DNA of 64,000 bases, taken from Croceitalea dokdonensis DOKDO 023. Lineage in GTDB: Bacteria; Bacteroidota; Bacteroidia; Flavobacteriales; Flavobacteriaceae. Of this stretch, positions 44,008 through 54,575 are shown piece after piece (the stretch's first letter is position 1; every line of letters starts with the position of its first letter). Under the pieces are notes generated by a model. That model saw nothing but the letters and a program-made list of their open reading frames with translations. It was not told where the DNA came from and made no database searches. Where the stretch lies: assembly GCF_001306415.1 (NCBI RefSeq), contig NZ_LDJX01000008.1, positions 1 to 64,000 of the forward strand, read 5' to 3'. A program made the translations under genes and the position numbers.

Positions 44008-45021
44008 TTAGTTGTTCAAAAGGTGAATTACCCTATTCCAAATCTCTTCACTGACCTGCATCCCGTTTTTTTCGTTTTCAATTTTATTGGAAAGGGATTT
44101 TTCACCGGGATAGTAGGTTTTTCCGCCCGGTTGGGTAGGTGTAATATCTTTGGTATATGAAATGATTTCTCCCAACAGTTTTTCCTGTAGGTCGCCATCT
44201 TGAAACGTTGCTGAATCCATACACAGAAAAATCTGTGAGACCCCATATTCGTGTGCTTCCAAGCCTAATCTATACGTAGACCTTCCTGCGGAAAGCAATG
44301 TGGCGAGCATATCCAATACCATGGCTATTGCCGAACCCTTCCAATAGCCAATGGGGAGTCCACTTTTGGTGGTTAAAATATCCTTCGGATTTTTGGTAAG
44401 ATTTCCATCTGCATCAAACCCACCATCATTGGGCAATGCATCGCCCCTTAACTTATATTCATTGATTTTGCCAAAGGAAAATTGGGTCATGGCCATGTCC
44501 AAAACAATGTGTCCTTTTTTTCTGGGGATGGCAATGACTAAGGGGTTATTGCCAAGTCGCGCCTCCTTCCCGCCCCAAGCGGGCATATTGGGTTCGGTGT
44601 TGGTAAAAAGGATGCCCATGCAATTTTGTTCTGCGAGCATCCAACCATAGTATCCCGCGCGCATCCAATGATTGGTGTTGCGAAGTGCCACTAAACCCAT
44701 ACCGTTCTCTTTGGCCATTGCGATAGCGCGATTCGTACATTGTATTGCATTTAGCACTCCGGAACCTAAACCGCCATCCCAGCGTTCTAGGCTACCAAAG
44801 CCTTCCAACTTTTCAGCCTCAGTATCTTTTTTAACCAGACCAAGTTGCAACTGTTCAATAAAAAAAGGGACTCGATTAATGCCGTGGGAATTTACCCCGT
44901 GAAGCGTATTTTCGGTATGTACTTCTGCCAATAGTTTCGCTTTTTCCTCAGAAAATCCGTAGTTATTAAAGAGTGATAAAAGCACGGCACGCATTTCTTT
45001 GGAACGGATGGTTCTCGTCAT
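44008..45021 (-). CDS. Ldh_2-family (malate/ureidoglycolate/2,3-diketogulonate) dehydrogenase
   Basis: A 337-residue cytosolic NAD(P)H-dependent oxidoreductase of the Ldh_2 fold (YiaK/AllD/ComC type). Landmarks are HTENTLHGVNSHGINRVPFF (residues about 30-49, with the conserved histidine of the active site), VALRNTNHWMRAGYYGWMLA (about 110-129), FTNTEPNMPAWGGKEARLG and GYWKGSAIAMVLDMLA. It reduces or oxidises a 2-keto or 2-hydroxy acid, fitting catabolism of the keto-uronic acid released by GH105 or of a rhamnose breakdown product. It is in a minus-strand unit with the epimerase-like gene downstream and the PL28 gene upstream. Confidence 0.9.
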   Translation of the reverse strand: MTRTIRSKEMRAVLLSLFNNYGFSEEKAKLLAEVHTENTLHGVNSHGINRVPFFIEQLQLGLVKKDTEAEKLEGFGSLERWDGGLGSGVLNAIQCTNRAIAMAKENGMGLVALRNTNHWMRAGYYGWMLAEQNCMGILFTNTEPNMPAWGGKEARLGNNPLVIAIPRKKGHIVLDMAMTQFSFGKINEYKLRGDALPNDGGFDADGNLTKNPKDILTTKSGLPIGYWKGSAIAMVLDMLATLLSAGRSTYRLGLEAHEYGVSQIFLCMDSATFQDGDLQEKLLGEIISYTKDITPTQPGGKTYYPGEKSLSNKIENEKNGMQVSEEIWNRVIHLLNN

Positions 45022-45100
45022 TTTTGTCTATTTAAAATATGGCTCAGCTTAAACCGGGTAGCATTTTCAGAGTAAAGAAGCGATTCAAGGATTACGGAAT

Positions 45101-46009
45101 TTAATCATTTTCCGCTTTTTCATAGGTAGTATTTGCCCATCTAATTTGTGCCCGACCACCTTTGACCCGGTAAGCCCCATATCTAATGCCAGATTGGGTT
45201 CCACGCTCTGGTTCTGGAATGTTCCAATTGAAAACCTCGCCGCCAATCACAGCATTGGCATAGTGTATTTTTTTAGTGGCATCATTGGGGTCCTGGGCAA
45301 AACCAACTTCCAATTCAATTTCGGTGGGTACATTTTTCCCTATGTTCGTCAAAAAGACAATCTCCCTACCATCCGCACCAGAACCGCCCCTAAAATTGAT
45401 TTGTTCCCTAAAAATATCAAACGATTGTTGCACTTGATTTCCATTTCCATCATCACCATAAACCGGTTTTGCCAAATACAGGCAAATTGCAGGGTCGTTA
45501 GGGCCACCGCCTCCGGTATGTTTTCCTTTTGCCTGCATGATATAGGTGCCATCACTACCATCATTATTGGTTTTACCAACTTCCAATATTCTTACCGTTC
45601 CCGTAAATTTTGCAAAACTTCCAATCCCTGTGGTCTGGGACCTTGACAGGGAACGTTCTATTCTGGGTTGTAGCGTATTTGGGTCGTCTATGTGGTTGGA
45701 CTCGTGCGTGATGTTGTAAATGCCCCAAACCGTGCCATCAATCGTTATTTCCTTATAGTCCGCGTAACAACTGCGGTCGTCAATGGCACCCACATTTACC
45801 GGATTTGGAATATCGGTCGCCCTATCGGGATTTGTTCCCGCTTCGGTACATCTGGTAATGGGTCCCGTTTCCTCATCCACTAGTTCTGATACTTCCAGAA
45901 CAGGCTTGTCAACAACTTCTGGCATTTCAAGAATTTCCGCTCCTGAATCGCAAGAAAAAAAAGCCGTGGTTAGCATAAAGAAGATAACAAAAGTGCGTTT
46001 GTGCATCAT
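45101..46009 (-). CDS. Ulvan lyase, PL28 family (lipoprotein)
   Basis: A 302-residue lipoprotein (TTAFFSC). The ATG at 46009 is taken; the open frame starts earlier at a TTG. After a Glu/Val-rich linker, the mature domain (about residue 55 on) is a beta-jelly roll with [54 protein letters not shown], and the C-terminal [19 protein letters not shown] strand typical of jelly-roll lyases. Size and pattern match PL28 ulvan lyases of Nonlabens and Formosa, which cut rhamnose-3-sulfate/uronic acid links by beta-elimination. This gene is the main reason for naming ulvan as the substrate. It is divergent from the GH106 cluster at 46222. Confidence 0.8.
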   Translation of the reverse strand: MMHKRTFVIFFMLTTAFFSCDSGAEILEMPEVVDKPVLEVSELVDEETGPITRCTEAGTNPDRATDIPNPVNVGAIDDRSCYADYKEITIDGTVWGIYNITHESNHIDDPNTLQPRIERSLSRSQTTGIGSFAKFTGTVRILEVGKTNNDGSDGTYIMQAKGKHTGGGGPNDPAICLYLAKPVYGDDGNGNQVQQSFDIFREQINFRGGSGADGREIVFLTNIGKNVPTEIELEVGFAQDPNDATKKIHYANAVIGGEVFNWNIPEPERGTQSGIRYGAYRVKGGRAQIRWANTTYEKAEND

Positions 46010-46221
46010 CGTGATTTTTACTGTTTTCAACGCTAGTATTCTTTATCCAAATAAAAGTTAAAAGAAAAAGGAATGCATCCTGTGCTTACTTGCCTTTTCA
46101 ATTACACGGGCCATCATATCTGTTTTAAACCTACTTTTTAAGGATCACATACCAAACCTTATAGTACAGGATACAGGAGCCCTTTCAAAGCTATATTTTA
46201 GTCCGTTCGGGACGATATGCG

Positions 46222-49200
46222 ATGAACAAGCTAGTTTTAAGTTTTTTTTTGGTAGTGATAGTGGGGTTTGTTTCCTGCGGGGAGGAAAGCAAACCCACAA
46301 ACGACCTCGCCCAGGAATTTATGGAACCACCGCAAACTTCTAAGCCAAAAACATGGTTCCATGCCATGAGCGGAAATATGACCAAAGAAGGGCTTACCAA
46401 AGATTTGGAGGCCATGGCAGAGGTGGGTATTGGTGGCTTTTTACTGTTTAACGTTACCCAGGGCATCCCAAACGGCCCCATAAAATATAACTCGCCGGAA
46501 CATCATGAAATGATTGCCCACGCCGCCAAAGAGGCAGAGCGGCTTGGGTTGAGCTTTGGAGTGCATAATTGTGATGGCTGGTCTTCCAGTGGAGGGCCAT
46601 GGGTCACGCCAGAAGAATCCATGAAAATGGTGGTTTGGAGTGAAACGGTTGCTGATGGGGGCAACATAAGCATCAACCTAAAAGAACCTACAAAACGTGA
46701 AGGATTTTATAAGGATATTGCCGTACTGGCATACCCGGCCTTGGATTCGGAAATAGACGACAGCAATAATATGCCTGTAATTACGGCATCGGATGCGGAG
46801 TTGGATACCGCGCTGATAACTGACGGAAAAGTGGACGGCGAATCTACATTGACTGCCAAAAAGGACCAATCCCCTTGGATACAGTTTACCTACCAAAGAC
46901 CCAAAACCATACGTGCTGCCAAAATTATTTTTAAGGACCGCCATAGCACGGCCATGCTGCAAACCAGTGCGGACGGAAAAAACTTTACCGATGTGCGGAA
47001 TCTTTTCAAGGTAAGGACGGGAAAAGGGGAGTGGGGCATCAACGATCATTTTGAAGGAGTTACTTCAAGCTATTTTCGATTAAAATTCAATAGGTCGACT
47101 ACACTAAAGGAGGTGCAGCTTACGGCAAATTATTTTGTAAACAATCCTTTGGGAAGAACTTCAATCGCAAGAACGGAGGACAAGGATTTGGCGCTTATTG
47201 GTGTGCCAGATGGTAATATGGTTATAGACCCTCTAGAAATAAAAAACCTTACGGGCCAAATGGATGCCAATGGTCTCTTGCAAACAGAACTGCCCCCGGG
47301 GAGGTGGACCATTATGCGTTTTGGGTACACCTCCACTGGTGCATTTAACAATCCCGCTTCCGACGAGGGTCGTGGCTTGGAAGTGGATAAGTTGAGTAGA
47401 CCGGCTTTTAAAAAACATTATGATGCTTTTCTGGGCCAAGTAGTTGAAAACACCAAAGCATTAGCCCCTAACGCCCTGCAGTATGCCGAGATTGATAGTT
47501 ACGAAATGGGAGGGCAGAATTGGACTGTTGGCATGGATAGTATTTTTAAAAGTGAAAAAGGCTATGATGTAATCACAAGGTTGCCTGTTATCGCTGGCCG
47601 TTTTGTGGAAAGTGCCGCGGCTTCAGATGCTGTTCTTTATGATTACCGGGATGTCATTACCAATTTAATGACCAAAAACTATTTTCAATACTTTACGGAA
47701 CTTTGCAATGCCGACGGAATCCAAAGTTATATTGAACCCTATGGGTTTGGGCCTTTGAACGATTTGGATATTGGCGGCGTCACGGACATTCCCATGGGGG
47801 AATTTTGGATGAACCGGCCCATCACCCAGACCGAATCGGCCGTTTCTGGGGCTCATATCTACGGTAAGCCCATTATTTCCGCGGAATCGTTCACCTCTAC
47901 ACCACAGATAAATTGGAAAGGGCATCCGGCCATGGCAAAAACATCTGGTGACTTGGGATGGACCTACGGCATCAACGAGTTTATGTTCCACAGATTTGCG
48001 CACCAGGCCAATCCACATGTGGCCCCGGGAATGACCATGAACCGTTGGGGCTTTCATTTTGACAGAACACAGACTTGGTGGGAGAATGCAGGCGCCGCTT
48101 GGTTCAAGTACATTGCTCGAGGATCGCATATGCTACGGCAAGGGGTTCCGGTATCGGATGTGTTAATCTACGTTGGAGAAGGAACCCCCAATTCCGCCTA
48201 CTACCGAGACGATGTTTCCCCGGCCATACCAAAAAGCATCAATTTTGACAACGTAAATACCGATGTGCTTTTAAATAGGATTGCCATTAAGGAAAAGGAA
48301 TTGGTACTACCCGAGGGTACGTCTTACAAATTATTGTTACTCCAAAATAGCAAAACAATTTCCTTAAGAACCGCAAAGCGTATCTTGGAAATTGCAAAAG
48401 GTGGAGTGCCCGTATTTGGGGAAACGCCCCAAAAATTAGCTGGGTATGCAGCCACCGCGGAAGAACGGAAAGCCTTTGGTGCACTGATTGCAGAACTAAA
48501 ACCATTGGTAAAAAAGGTAAGCGATTGGGAAACCGTGATGGAAAACCTTGGGATTAAACCGGATATGGAACTCCTGAACGACGCTCCTTTGGATTACGCA
48601 CACCGAAAAACCGCAACTGAGGATATCTACTTCTTCTTTAACCCAGATACGGTAGAAACCAAAACATTCCATGCCCAGTTCAGAGTGGGCAATAAAATTC
48701 CGGAACTATGGAATCCCATGGACGGTAGCATCACCAAACAAGGGGTGTTTACAACAGAAAATGGCAGAACTGGCACGCATATCCAATTAGATGCAGGAGC
48801 ATCTATTTTTGTGGTCTTTCGGGAGGATGCCAACACCATTATGAGCGCAACACAGCACCAACAGCATCTCAGCCTAAGGCTATCCGAAGAGCATTTACTT
48901 AATGCAACGGTGGTAGAAAACGGCAGTTACTCCGTTCCGCTGACATCTGGGGATAATTGGGACTTTGCGGTGACGGATATTCCAGCATCCCAAGATATTT
49001 CCACCAATTGGGAGGTAACCTTCAACCAAGAACAAGGATATGGTGGTACTCTACCATTTGATTCCTTGGTGGATTGGAGCAACCATCCTTTGGATTCCAT
49101 TAAGTATTACAGTGGTACGGCCAGCTACAAAAAACAGTTTCACCTATCCGAAGCACATACCGATGACCAAACCAAGGTTATTCTAGACCTAGGGACGGTT

Positions 49201-49575
49201 CATATCGTTGCCGAAGTAATCGTCAATGGGGAAAAAGTTGGGGTCTCTTGGATGCCGCCTTTTAGGGTAGACATCACAGATTACGTAAAAAGTGGCGAGA
49301 ACCAGATAGAAATTTTAATTACCAACCAATGGAGCAACCGATTGATTGGTGATGAACGCTATCCGCCCAATGATGGCGGTTACCAATTAGGCCCCCATAG
49401 GGCAACTGATTTGACCATGCCGGCCTGGTATACCAATAATGAACCGCGGCCAAAAGGAAAAAGAACGACATTTACTACGGCCCCCTTTTACAAAAAGGAC
49501 GACCCATTAATGCCCTCCGGGCTTCTGGGACCAATAACACTTAAGTTTTCTAAAACCATAGCATATAAACAATGA
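46222..49575 (+). CDS. GH106 alpha-L-rhamnosidase, lipoprotein
   Basis: A 1117-residue lipoprotein (VGFVSC). The GH106 start FMEPPQTSKPKTWFHAMSGN is followed by FGVHNCDGWSSSGGPW. Candidate catalytic glutamates lie in EIDSYEMGGQNWT (about residue 418) and ISAESFTSTPQ (about 554). An F5/8-like insertion occurs near residues 185-300 (LTAKKDQSPWIQFTYQ). The C-terminal galactose-binding-like domain has DLGTVHIVAEVIVNGEKV and ITNQWSNRLIGDERYPP. It is paralogous to 19646-23152 but with that extra domain. It is first in the third rightward cluster and overlaps the GH78 gene by 4 bp. Confidence 0.92.
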   Translation: MNKLVLSFFLVVIVGFVSCGEESKPTNDLAQEFMEPPQTSKPKTWFHAMSGNMTKEGLTKDLEAMAEVGIGGFLLFNVTQGIPNGPIKYNSPEHHEMIAHAAKEAERLGLSFGVHNCDGWSSSGGPWVTPEESMKMVVWSETVADGGNISINLKEPTKREGFYKDIAVLAYPALDSEIDDSNNMPVITASDAELDTALITDGKVDGESTLTAKKDQSPWIQFTYQRPKTIRAAKIIFKDRHSTAMLQTSADGKNFTDVRNLFKVRTGKGEWGINDHFEGVTSSYFRLKFNRSTTLKEVQLTANYFVNNPLGRTSIARTEDKDLALIGVPDGNMVIDPLEIKNLTGQMDANGLLQTELPPGRWTIMRFGYTSTGAFNNPASDEGRGLEVDKLSRPAFKKHYDAFLGQVVENTKALAPNALQYAEIDSYEMGGQNWTVGMDSIFKSEKGYDVITRLPVIAGRFVESAAASDAVLYDYRDVITNLMTKNYFQYFTELCNADGIQSYIEPYGFGPLNDLDIGGVTDIPMGEFWMNRPITQTESAVSGAHIYGKPIISAESFTSTPQINWKGHPAMAKTSGDLGWTYGINEFMFHRFAHQANPHVAPGMTMNRWGFHFDRTQTWWENAGAAWFKYIARGSHMLRQGVPVSDVLIYVGEGTPNSAYYRDDVSPAIPKSINFDNVNTDVLLNRIAIKEKELVLPEGTSYKLLLLQNSKTISLRTAKRILEIAKGGVPVFGETPQKLAGYAATAEERKAFGALIAELKPLVKKVSDWETVMENLGIKPDMELLNDAPLDYAHRKTATEDIYFFFNPDTVETKTFHAQFRVGNKIPELWNPMDGSITKQGVFTTENGRTGTHIQLDAGASIFVVFREDANTIMSATQHQQHLSLRLSEEHLLNATVVENGSYSVPLTSGDNWDFAVTDIPASQDISTNWEVTFNQEQGYGGTLPFDSLVDWSNHPLDSIKYYSGTASYKKQFHLSEAHTDDQTKVILDLGTVHIVAEVIVNGEKVGVSWMPPFRVDITDYVKSGENQIEILITNQWSNRLIGDERYPPNDGGYQLGPHRATDLTMPAWYTNNEPRPKGKRTTFTTAPFYKKDDPLMPSGLLGPITLKFSKTIAYKQ

Positions 49576-52427
49576 CAAAATCAGGATATAGGGCACCATC
49601 AATTTTGGTAAAGGTAAGCTTAGTATTATTGCTTGTTGTACTCTTGGCATGTAAGGAGAATGCCCCCAAACAAACCTTGGCGTTCACCAAGGTAACCACG
49701 GATTATAAGGTGAACCCAACGGCCTTGGAAAATGAAAAGCCACAATTTTCTTGGGTAATGCAAGCGGAGGGGTTCAATCGTTCGCAAACGGCATACCATG
49801 TAATGGTGGCTACCTCAAAAGAACTATTGGACAAAGAAGCTCCAGATATGTGGAATTCCAAAAAGGTGGACAGTGGGCAGTCCACATTTGTAGCCTATAA
49901 TGGAACTGCTTTACAACCATTACAGACCTATTTTTGGAAAGTAAAGATTTGGGACGAAGAAGGAAAACCCACGGATTGGTCCCCGGTACAGCGATTTGCC
50001 ATGGGCCTCATGCACGAAAAGAATTGGGAAAGCGCCAAATGGATTACCTTGAATGAAGACACCCGGAGCTCTCCCCACCGTTTTAGGGAATATAAAACGG
50101 GTAAAATGGTAAAACCTGTTTTGGTAGACGGCTTTGCCGCCGCATATTTCAGGAAGGAAACCAAGATAGACAAAGAGGTGGTAAGTGCCCAAGCCTATAT
50201 TTGTGGCCTAGGGTATTATGAGCTGTATCTGAACGGTAAAAAGGTGGGAGACCATGTATTGGATCCCGCCCCCTCCAACTATGACAAACAGGCCTATTAC
50301 GTCAACTACGATATTACTGACCAGATTAAATCAGGGGACAATGCCTTTGGCATTATAATGGGGAACGGGTTCTACGGACAGAATATCTCCTGGAAAAACG
50401 ATCCAGAATCCGAAAGAGACTTGGCCTACGGTGCCCCAACGGTAAAATTTATGGTGAAAATGACCTATGCCGATGGCTCACAAGAGGATTTTTTTACAGA
50501 TGAAACCTGGAAAGAGGCAACAGGCCCCATCGTCTTTAACAATATCTACGGCGGTGACACCTATGATGCCCGGTACGAGATCAATGGCTGGAACACCGTG
50601 GGCTACAATGACCAAAGCTGGGGCAGTCCCAAAGTGGCCACGCCCAAGCTCAATAAAATAAGTGCCCAACAAATACCGCCCATCAAAAAATTACGGGAAC
50701 TGGAGCCCCAAAAGGTCTTTAAAGGAGCGGATGGCGAATGGATCGTGGATTTTGGACAGAACATAGCCGGTTGGGTAAAATTGCAGGTCCAGGAAAAAGA
50801 GGGGCAGCTTATCGAAATTACCAATACAGAGGCCCTATTGACGGACGGTAGTGATATTTTTCAAGGTTCCACTGGCGGTGGCGCCAATGGCATGCCCCAA
50901 ATCTATAAGTACATTGCCAAAAGTTCCGAACCGGAATCTTGGGAGCCTAAATTTAGCTATCACGGGTTTAGGTATGCCAAGATAAAAGGTATTTCCAAAA
51001 AACCGGATGCCAATATGATCAAAGCGGTACTTGTGGCCACGGAAATAGACAACACAGGTAATTTTTCTTCCTCTGAAGATATCCTGAACCAAATGCACAG
51101 CATTAGTAAATGGACCATAGAAGACAACCTTCACGGAATCCCGGAAGATTGCCCCCATCGCGAAAAATGTGGTTGGCTGGGCGATGCCCATGCTTTTGCG
51201 GAGTACGCTTTGTACAATTACGATATGTACGATTTCTACAAAAAATACATGGAGGATATCCGTACCCAAATGCGCCCCACCAAAGGGCATAACGACCCCG
51301 ATATTAACTTTCAGGTGCCCACTATGATCGCGCCCGGTAAGCGCACTTCCACCTACGCCAAAATAGACTGGGGCGTGGCCACTATGTACCTGCCCTGGTA
51401 TAATTACCTGTATTACGGTGATGACGCCATTGTAAAGGAGTATTATGACGAAATGAAGAATCTGACGGATTTTTATCTGAATTTTAAAGGTGAGAACGGC
51501 ATCATGCAAGATGGAATGGGCGATTGGTGCCCTCCACTGTGGGACAGAAGGAAAAACCCAAGTGCCATGGAGACGGACCCCATCATATCGGCAAATGCCT
51601 ATTTCTATGATGTTTTGGGCATCATGGAAAAGTTTGCCCAAATGAATGGTGATTCGGACTACGCAGTCCTTATGAAAGCCGAAAAAGAGGCCCTAAAAAA
51701 AGCGTTCAATTCAGCGTATTTAAAACCTATCGAGGGAACAGAACACAAATGGTACCTAAGCCAGACGGCTACCGTACAGGCTTTACAATTTGGGATGGTG
51801 CCAGAAGATGACATAGAAAAGGTGGTCAATGGTTTGGTGCATGATATTGTTGCCGTCAAAGGAGGGCATCACTCCACCGGTATCCATGGCAACAGGTATA
51901 TCTATACCGTTTTGGCGGAGAACGGAAAGGCAGATTTGGCTCAGCAGATTTTAACCACCCCAGATTTTCCCAGTCAGGCCTATCAAATCAAATCAGGTTT
52001 TACCACATGGCCAGAAAGGCAGTTTATCTGGGAAGAAATGGAAGGGCCCACCAACTCGCTTAACCATCCCATGCATAGTGGTTTTGCAGCTTATTTTTAT
52101 GAAACCCTCGGTGGGATTAAATCCAGCGAAACCCATGTAGGCTACAAATCCTTTTACGTGGTACCCATTTTTCCGGCCACTATTGATGAGGTAAAAGTAG
52201 ACGTCCCAACGCCTTATGGTACCATTAGGAATTATTGGAACAAAAAGGACGAAACTGCTACCATGGAGCTACGGGTTCCATTCAATACCATAGCCATCCT
52301 GCCCTTTAAGGGGATCGACAAGGAGAATGTGAGCATCAACGGAGAGGCCATAAACACCTTTGTTTCGGGAAGCGAGGAGGAGGTTGCCCTTGGTTCTGGC
52401 AAGTACGTAATCAAGTTTAAATTGTAG
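49572..52427 (+). CDS. GH78 alpha-L-rhamnosidase, lipoprotein
   Basis: A 951-residue lipoprotein (VVLLAC). Layout: N-terminal Ig-like domain (VTTDYKVNPTALENEKPQFS), beta domains (AQAYICGLGYYELYLNGKKV), and an (alpha/alpha)6 barrel with the GH78 motif DCPHREKCGWLGDAHAFAEY (about residues 525-544). A C-terminal beta domain (VPTPYGTIRNYW) follows. It lacks the discoidin domain of the first GH78. It hydrolyses alpha-L-rhamnosyl links released by lyase and sulfatase action. The ATGA overlap with the preceding GH106 gene suggests translational coupling and a joint rhamnose-release function. Confidence 0.92.
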   Translation: MTKSGYRAPSILVKVSLVLLLVVLLACKENAPKQTLAFTKVTTDYKVNPTALENEKPQFSWVMQAEGFNRSQTAYHVMVATSKELLDKEAPDMWNSKKVDSGQSTFVAYNGTALQPLQTYFWKVKIWDEEGKPTDWSPVQRFAMGLMHEKNWESAKWITLNEDTRSSPHRFREYKTGKMVKPVLVDGFAAAYFRKETKIDKEVVSAQAYICGLGYYELYLNGKKVGDHVLDPAPSNYDKQAYYVNYDITDQIKSGDNAFGIIMGNGFYGQNISWKNDPESERDLAYGAPTVKFMVKMTYADGSQEDFFTDETWKEATGPIVFNNIYGGDTYDARYEINGWNTVGYNDQSWGSPKVATPKLNKISAQQIPPIKKLRELEPQKVFKGADGEWIVDFGQNIAGWVKLQVQEKEGQLIEITNTEALLTDGSDIFQGSTGGGANGMPQIYKYIAKSSEPESWEPKFSYHGFRYAKIKGISKKPDANMIKAVLVATEIDNTGNFSSSEDILNQMHSISKWTIEDNLHGIPEDCPHREKCGWLGDAHAFAEYALYNYDMYDFYKKYMEDIRTQMRPTKGHNDPDINFQVPTMIAPGKRTSTYAKIDWGVATMYLPWYNYLYYGDDAIVKEYYDEMKNLTDFYLNFKGENGIMQDGMGDWCPPLWDRRKNPSAMETDPIISANAYFYDVLGIMEKFAQMNGDSDYAVLMKAEKEALKKAFNSAYLKPIEGTEHKWYLSQTATVQALQFGMVPEDDIEKVVNGLVHDIVAVKGGHHSTGIHGNRYIYTVLAENGKADLAQQILTTPDFPSQAYQIKSGFTTWPERQFIWEEMEGPTNSLNHPMHSGFAAYFYETLGGIKSSETHVGYKSFYVVPIFPATIDEVKVDVPTPYGTIRNYWNKKDETATMELRVPFNTIAILPFKGIDKENVSINGEAINTFVSGSEEEVALGSGKYVIKFKL

Positions 52428-52434
52428 AAAGAGT

Positions 52435-53190
52435 ATGAAATTTAGGTCAATTTTATCCTGTTTGGTTGTGTTGATGTTGTTGTTTGCATGTAGTTCTGAT
52501 GGCACGGCCGATGGGACTCAGGATGAAACCACGGAAGAAATGGAGGAAGGGGCTTCCGAAGACCCAACGGAAGAAGTCCCAAACGTGGATACCATTTCCT
52601 ATGTGGAAAAAAATGGTATTGTGAGTGTTGAATTTGAAACGGTGGAAGGAGAAATTGATTGGGAACGTGGTTCCTCTCTTGAGGGGTTTGAAGGTGAGGG
52701 TTATTTGGTATGGAACAACCCTGATAGTTTTCAGATGCCCGGTAACGGAATTTTAACGTATACATTACAGATAACCACCCCAGGTACATATCGTTTTATC
52801 TGGAGGTCCAGAATTACGGAAGGGGAAACACAGTCTGAAGCCAACGACTCTTGGTTACGATTTGATGATGCAGATGACTTTTTTGGGGAAAAGGATGGGA
52901 GTTTTGTCTATCCAAGGGATAGGGGAAAAACCCCCACTCCGGAGGGCAGTAGCCGGGATGGATGGTTAAAGGTCTACATGAATCGTCTTGGAGAGTGGTT
53001 TTGGCGTTCCAATACTAGTGATAACGACCCTCACGACATTTTTGTCAGGTTTAATGAACCGGGGGTGTACACCATGGAAGTATCAGGGCGTTCCCAATTT
53101 CACGGTCTGGACAGATTTTTGCTTTTTGTGGAGGGAACGACTTTTGAAGAGGCAGAGGCTGCCGAACGCAGTGAAATTGTAAGACCATGA
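52435..53190 (+). CDS. Surface lipoprotein with GH115-C-like binding domain
   Basis: A 251-residue lipoprotein (LLFAC) with an acidic Thr/Glu-rich linker (residues 22-52), typical of surface-exposed Bacteroidota lipoproteins. The remainder is one beta-sandwich (NGIVSVEFETVEGEIDWERG, TPGTYRFIWRS, HGLDRFLLFVEG). It shows the same pattern as the N-terminal domain of the fusion protein at 9713-11710. No catalytic residues are seen, so a glycan-binding role is inferred. It overlaps the GH43 gene by 4 bp. Confidence 0.65.
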   Translation: MKFRSILSCLVVLMLLFACSSDGTADGTQDETTEEMEEGASEDPTEEVPNVDTISYVEKNGIVSVEFETVEGEIDWERGSSLEGFEGEGYLVWNNPDSFQMPGNGILTYTLQITTPGTYRFIWRSRITEGETQSEANDSWLRFDDADDFFGEKDGSFVYPRDRGKTPTPEGSSRDGWLKVYMNRLGEWFWRSNTSDNDPHDIFVRFNEPGVYTMEVSGRSQFHGLDRFLLFVEGTTFEEAEAAERSEIVRP

Positions 53191-54551
53191 TAGAAAGGAT
53201 GCTTATGGTAAAATGGATTCAGCGGTTTAACACAGTGATGATTTTGGTTCCCCTAATGGCCATGAGTCAAAACCCCATTGTACCCAATAAAGGGCTCAAC
53301 GATCCACACGTCCATATTTTTAAGGATACCGCCTACGTATATGCTTCCCATGACAAGTCCATAGCCAACACGCGTTTTATTATGGAAGACTGGTGGGTGT
53401 GGTCTTCGCCGGATTTGGTGAATTGGAACTACAGAAACACACTTAGTCCAGAAGAAACCTATATTGGAAAACCCTTTGAAGGTTGCTGGGCAACCGATGT
53501 GGCCTACCGGGATGGGAGGTATTACTGGTACTTTTCAGAAAAGAACCAACAGACCGGGGTCATGGTGGCGGATTCCCCGGTTGGACCATGGTCAGACCCA
53601 TTGGGGAAGCCACTGCTTACAGAAGACCTTACGCCAACGGACGAGTATGATATGGCCCTATTTGAAGAAGATGGGGAGCACTACATCATTTTTGGGGTTT
53701 GGGAATATTATATTGCAAAGCTGAACTATGATATGATCAGTCTGGCGGAGGAGCCTAAAAAAATTGAAATCAACAACCCTCGTGGTCCCTACAACAAAGA
53801 TGGTGAAAACAAGGAAAAACCAACGGACGACAAACCTTTTGTGCACAAGTACAATGGAAAATACTACTTGTCCTGGGGTTGTTTTTATGCCATGTCAGAT
53901 CAACTCTATGGCCCCTATGAATACAAAGGTACCGTAATCACCAAGGATAGTTTTGCAGAAGGGTATGATGCGCCCACTTGGCCCAATGGTTTTCTACAAG
54001 GACGGCACGGTTCTTTTTTTGAGTGGCACAACCAGTGGTATTATGCCTATTGTGATATCAGCCAGACCGGTAATCGCTGGTTTCGTGACACCTTTATTAG
54101 CTATGTCCATTACAAGGAAAACGGTGAAATGGCCACCATACGGGTCGATGGAACCGGGGTAGCCAACTATGTTGCCAATGAAATCATAGAAGCAGAAGCG
54201 TATTTTAGGACGGCAGGTTTTGTAAAGCAACAACAGGGTAATGGCTTTATGGTGCGTAGCAATGCCCAAAAAGCGTACCTTAATTTTCCCAATGTCAAGA
54301 ATTTGGACGACAAAAAAGGAATCTCGCTGCTTGCCAAATCAACAGAACCATCGGCCTACAACATAGAAATCAGAAGAAATGGGTTGGACGGCCCCTTATT
54401 GGCCAAGACTACCATTCATTTAACCAATGATGGATTTCAGTCTTTTGAGGTATCCCTGACTGGATTAGGAGAAACCGAAAACCTCTACCTCTTGTTCAGT
54501 AAAAAAGCTGGCACGAGCCTTGAGATAGATTCGTTACAATTTTATAATTAA
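53187..54551 (+). CDS. Secreted GH43-family glycosidase (beta-xylosidase or arabinofuranosidase)
   Basis: A 454-residue protein with a signal peptide (VMILVPLMAMSQ). The five-bladed GH43 propeller starts with the catalytic base in LNDPHVHIFKDTAYVYASHD (Asp39). The pKa-modulating aspartate is in TPTDEYDMALFEEDG (about Asp155) and the likely acid in FAEGYDAPTWPNG (about 257). A C-terminal beta-sandwich (about 330-454) resembles CBM6 (SAYNIEIRRNGLDGP). In ulvan loci GH43 removes xylose next to rhamnose. Start choice: the ATG overlapping the previous stop is used; in-frame ATGs 12 and 18 bp later would also give a signal peptide. Confidence 0.88.
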   Translation: MIERMLMVKWIQRFNTVMILVPLMAMSQNPIVPNKGLNDPHVHIFKDTAYVYASHDKSIANTRFIMEDWWVWSSPDLVNWNYRNTLSPEETYIGKPFEGCWATDVAYRDGRYYWYFSEKNQQTGVMVADSPVGPWSDPLGKPLLTEDLTPTDEYDMALFEEDGEHYIIFGVWEYYIAKLNYDMISLAEEPKKIEINNPRGPYNKDGENKEKPTDDKPFVHKYNGKYYLSWGCFYAMSDQLYGPYEYKGTVITKDSFAEGYDAPTWPNGFLQGRHGSFFEWHNQWYYAYCDISQTGNRWFRDTFISYVHYKENGEMATIRVDGTGVANYVANEIIEAEAYFRTAGFVKQQQGNGFMVRSNAQKAYLNFPNVKNLDDKKGISLLAKSTEPSAYNIEIRRNGLDGPLLAKTTIHLTNDGFQSFEVSLTGLGETENLYLLFSKKAGTSLEIDSLQFYN

Positions 54552-54575
54552 AAAAATAGACCACTACAAACAGGT

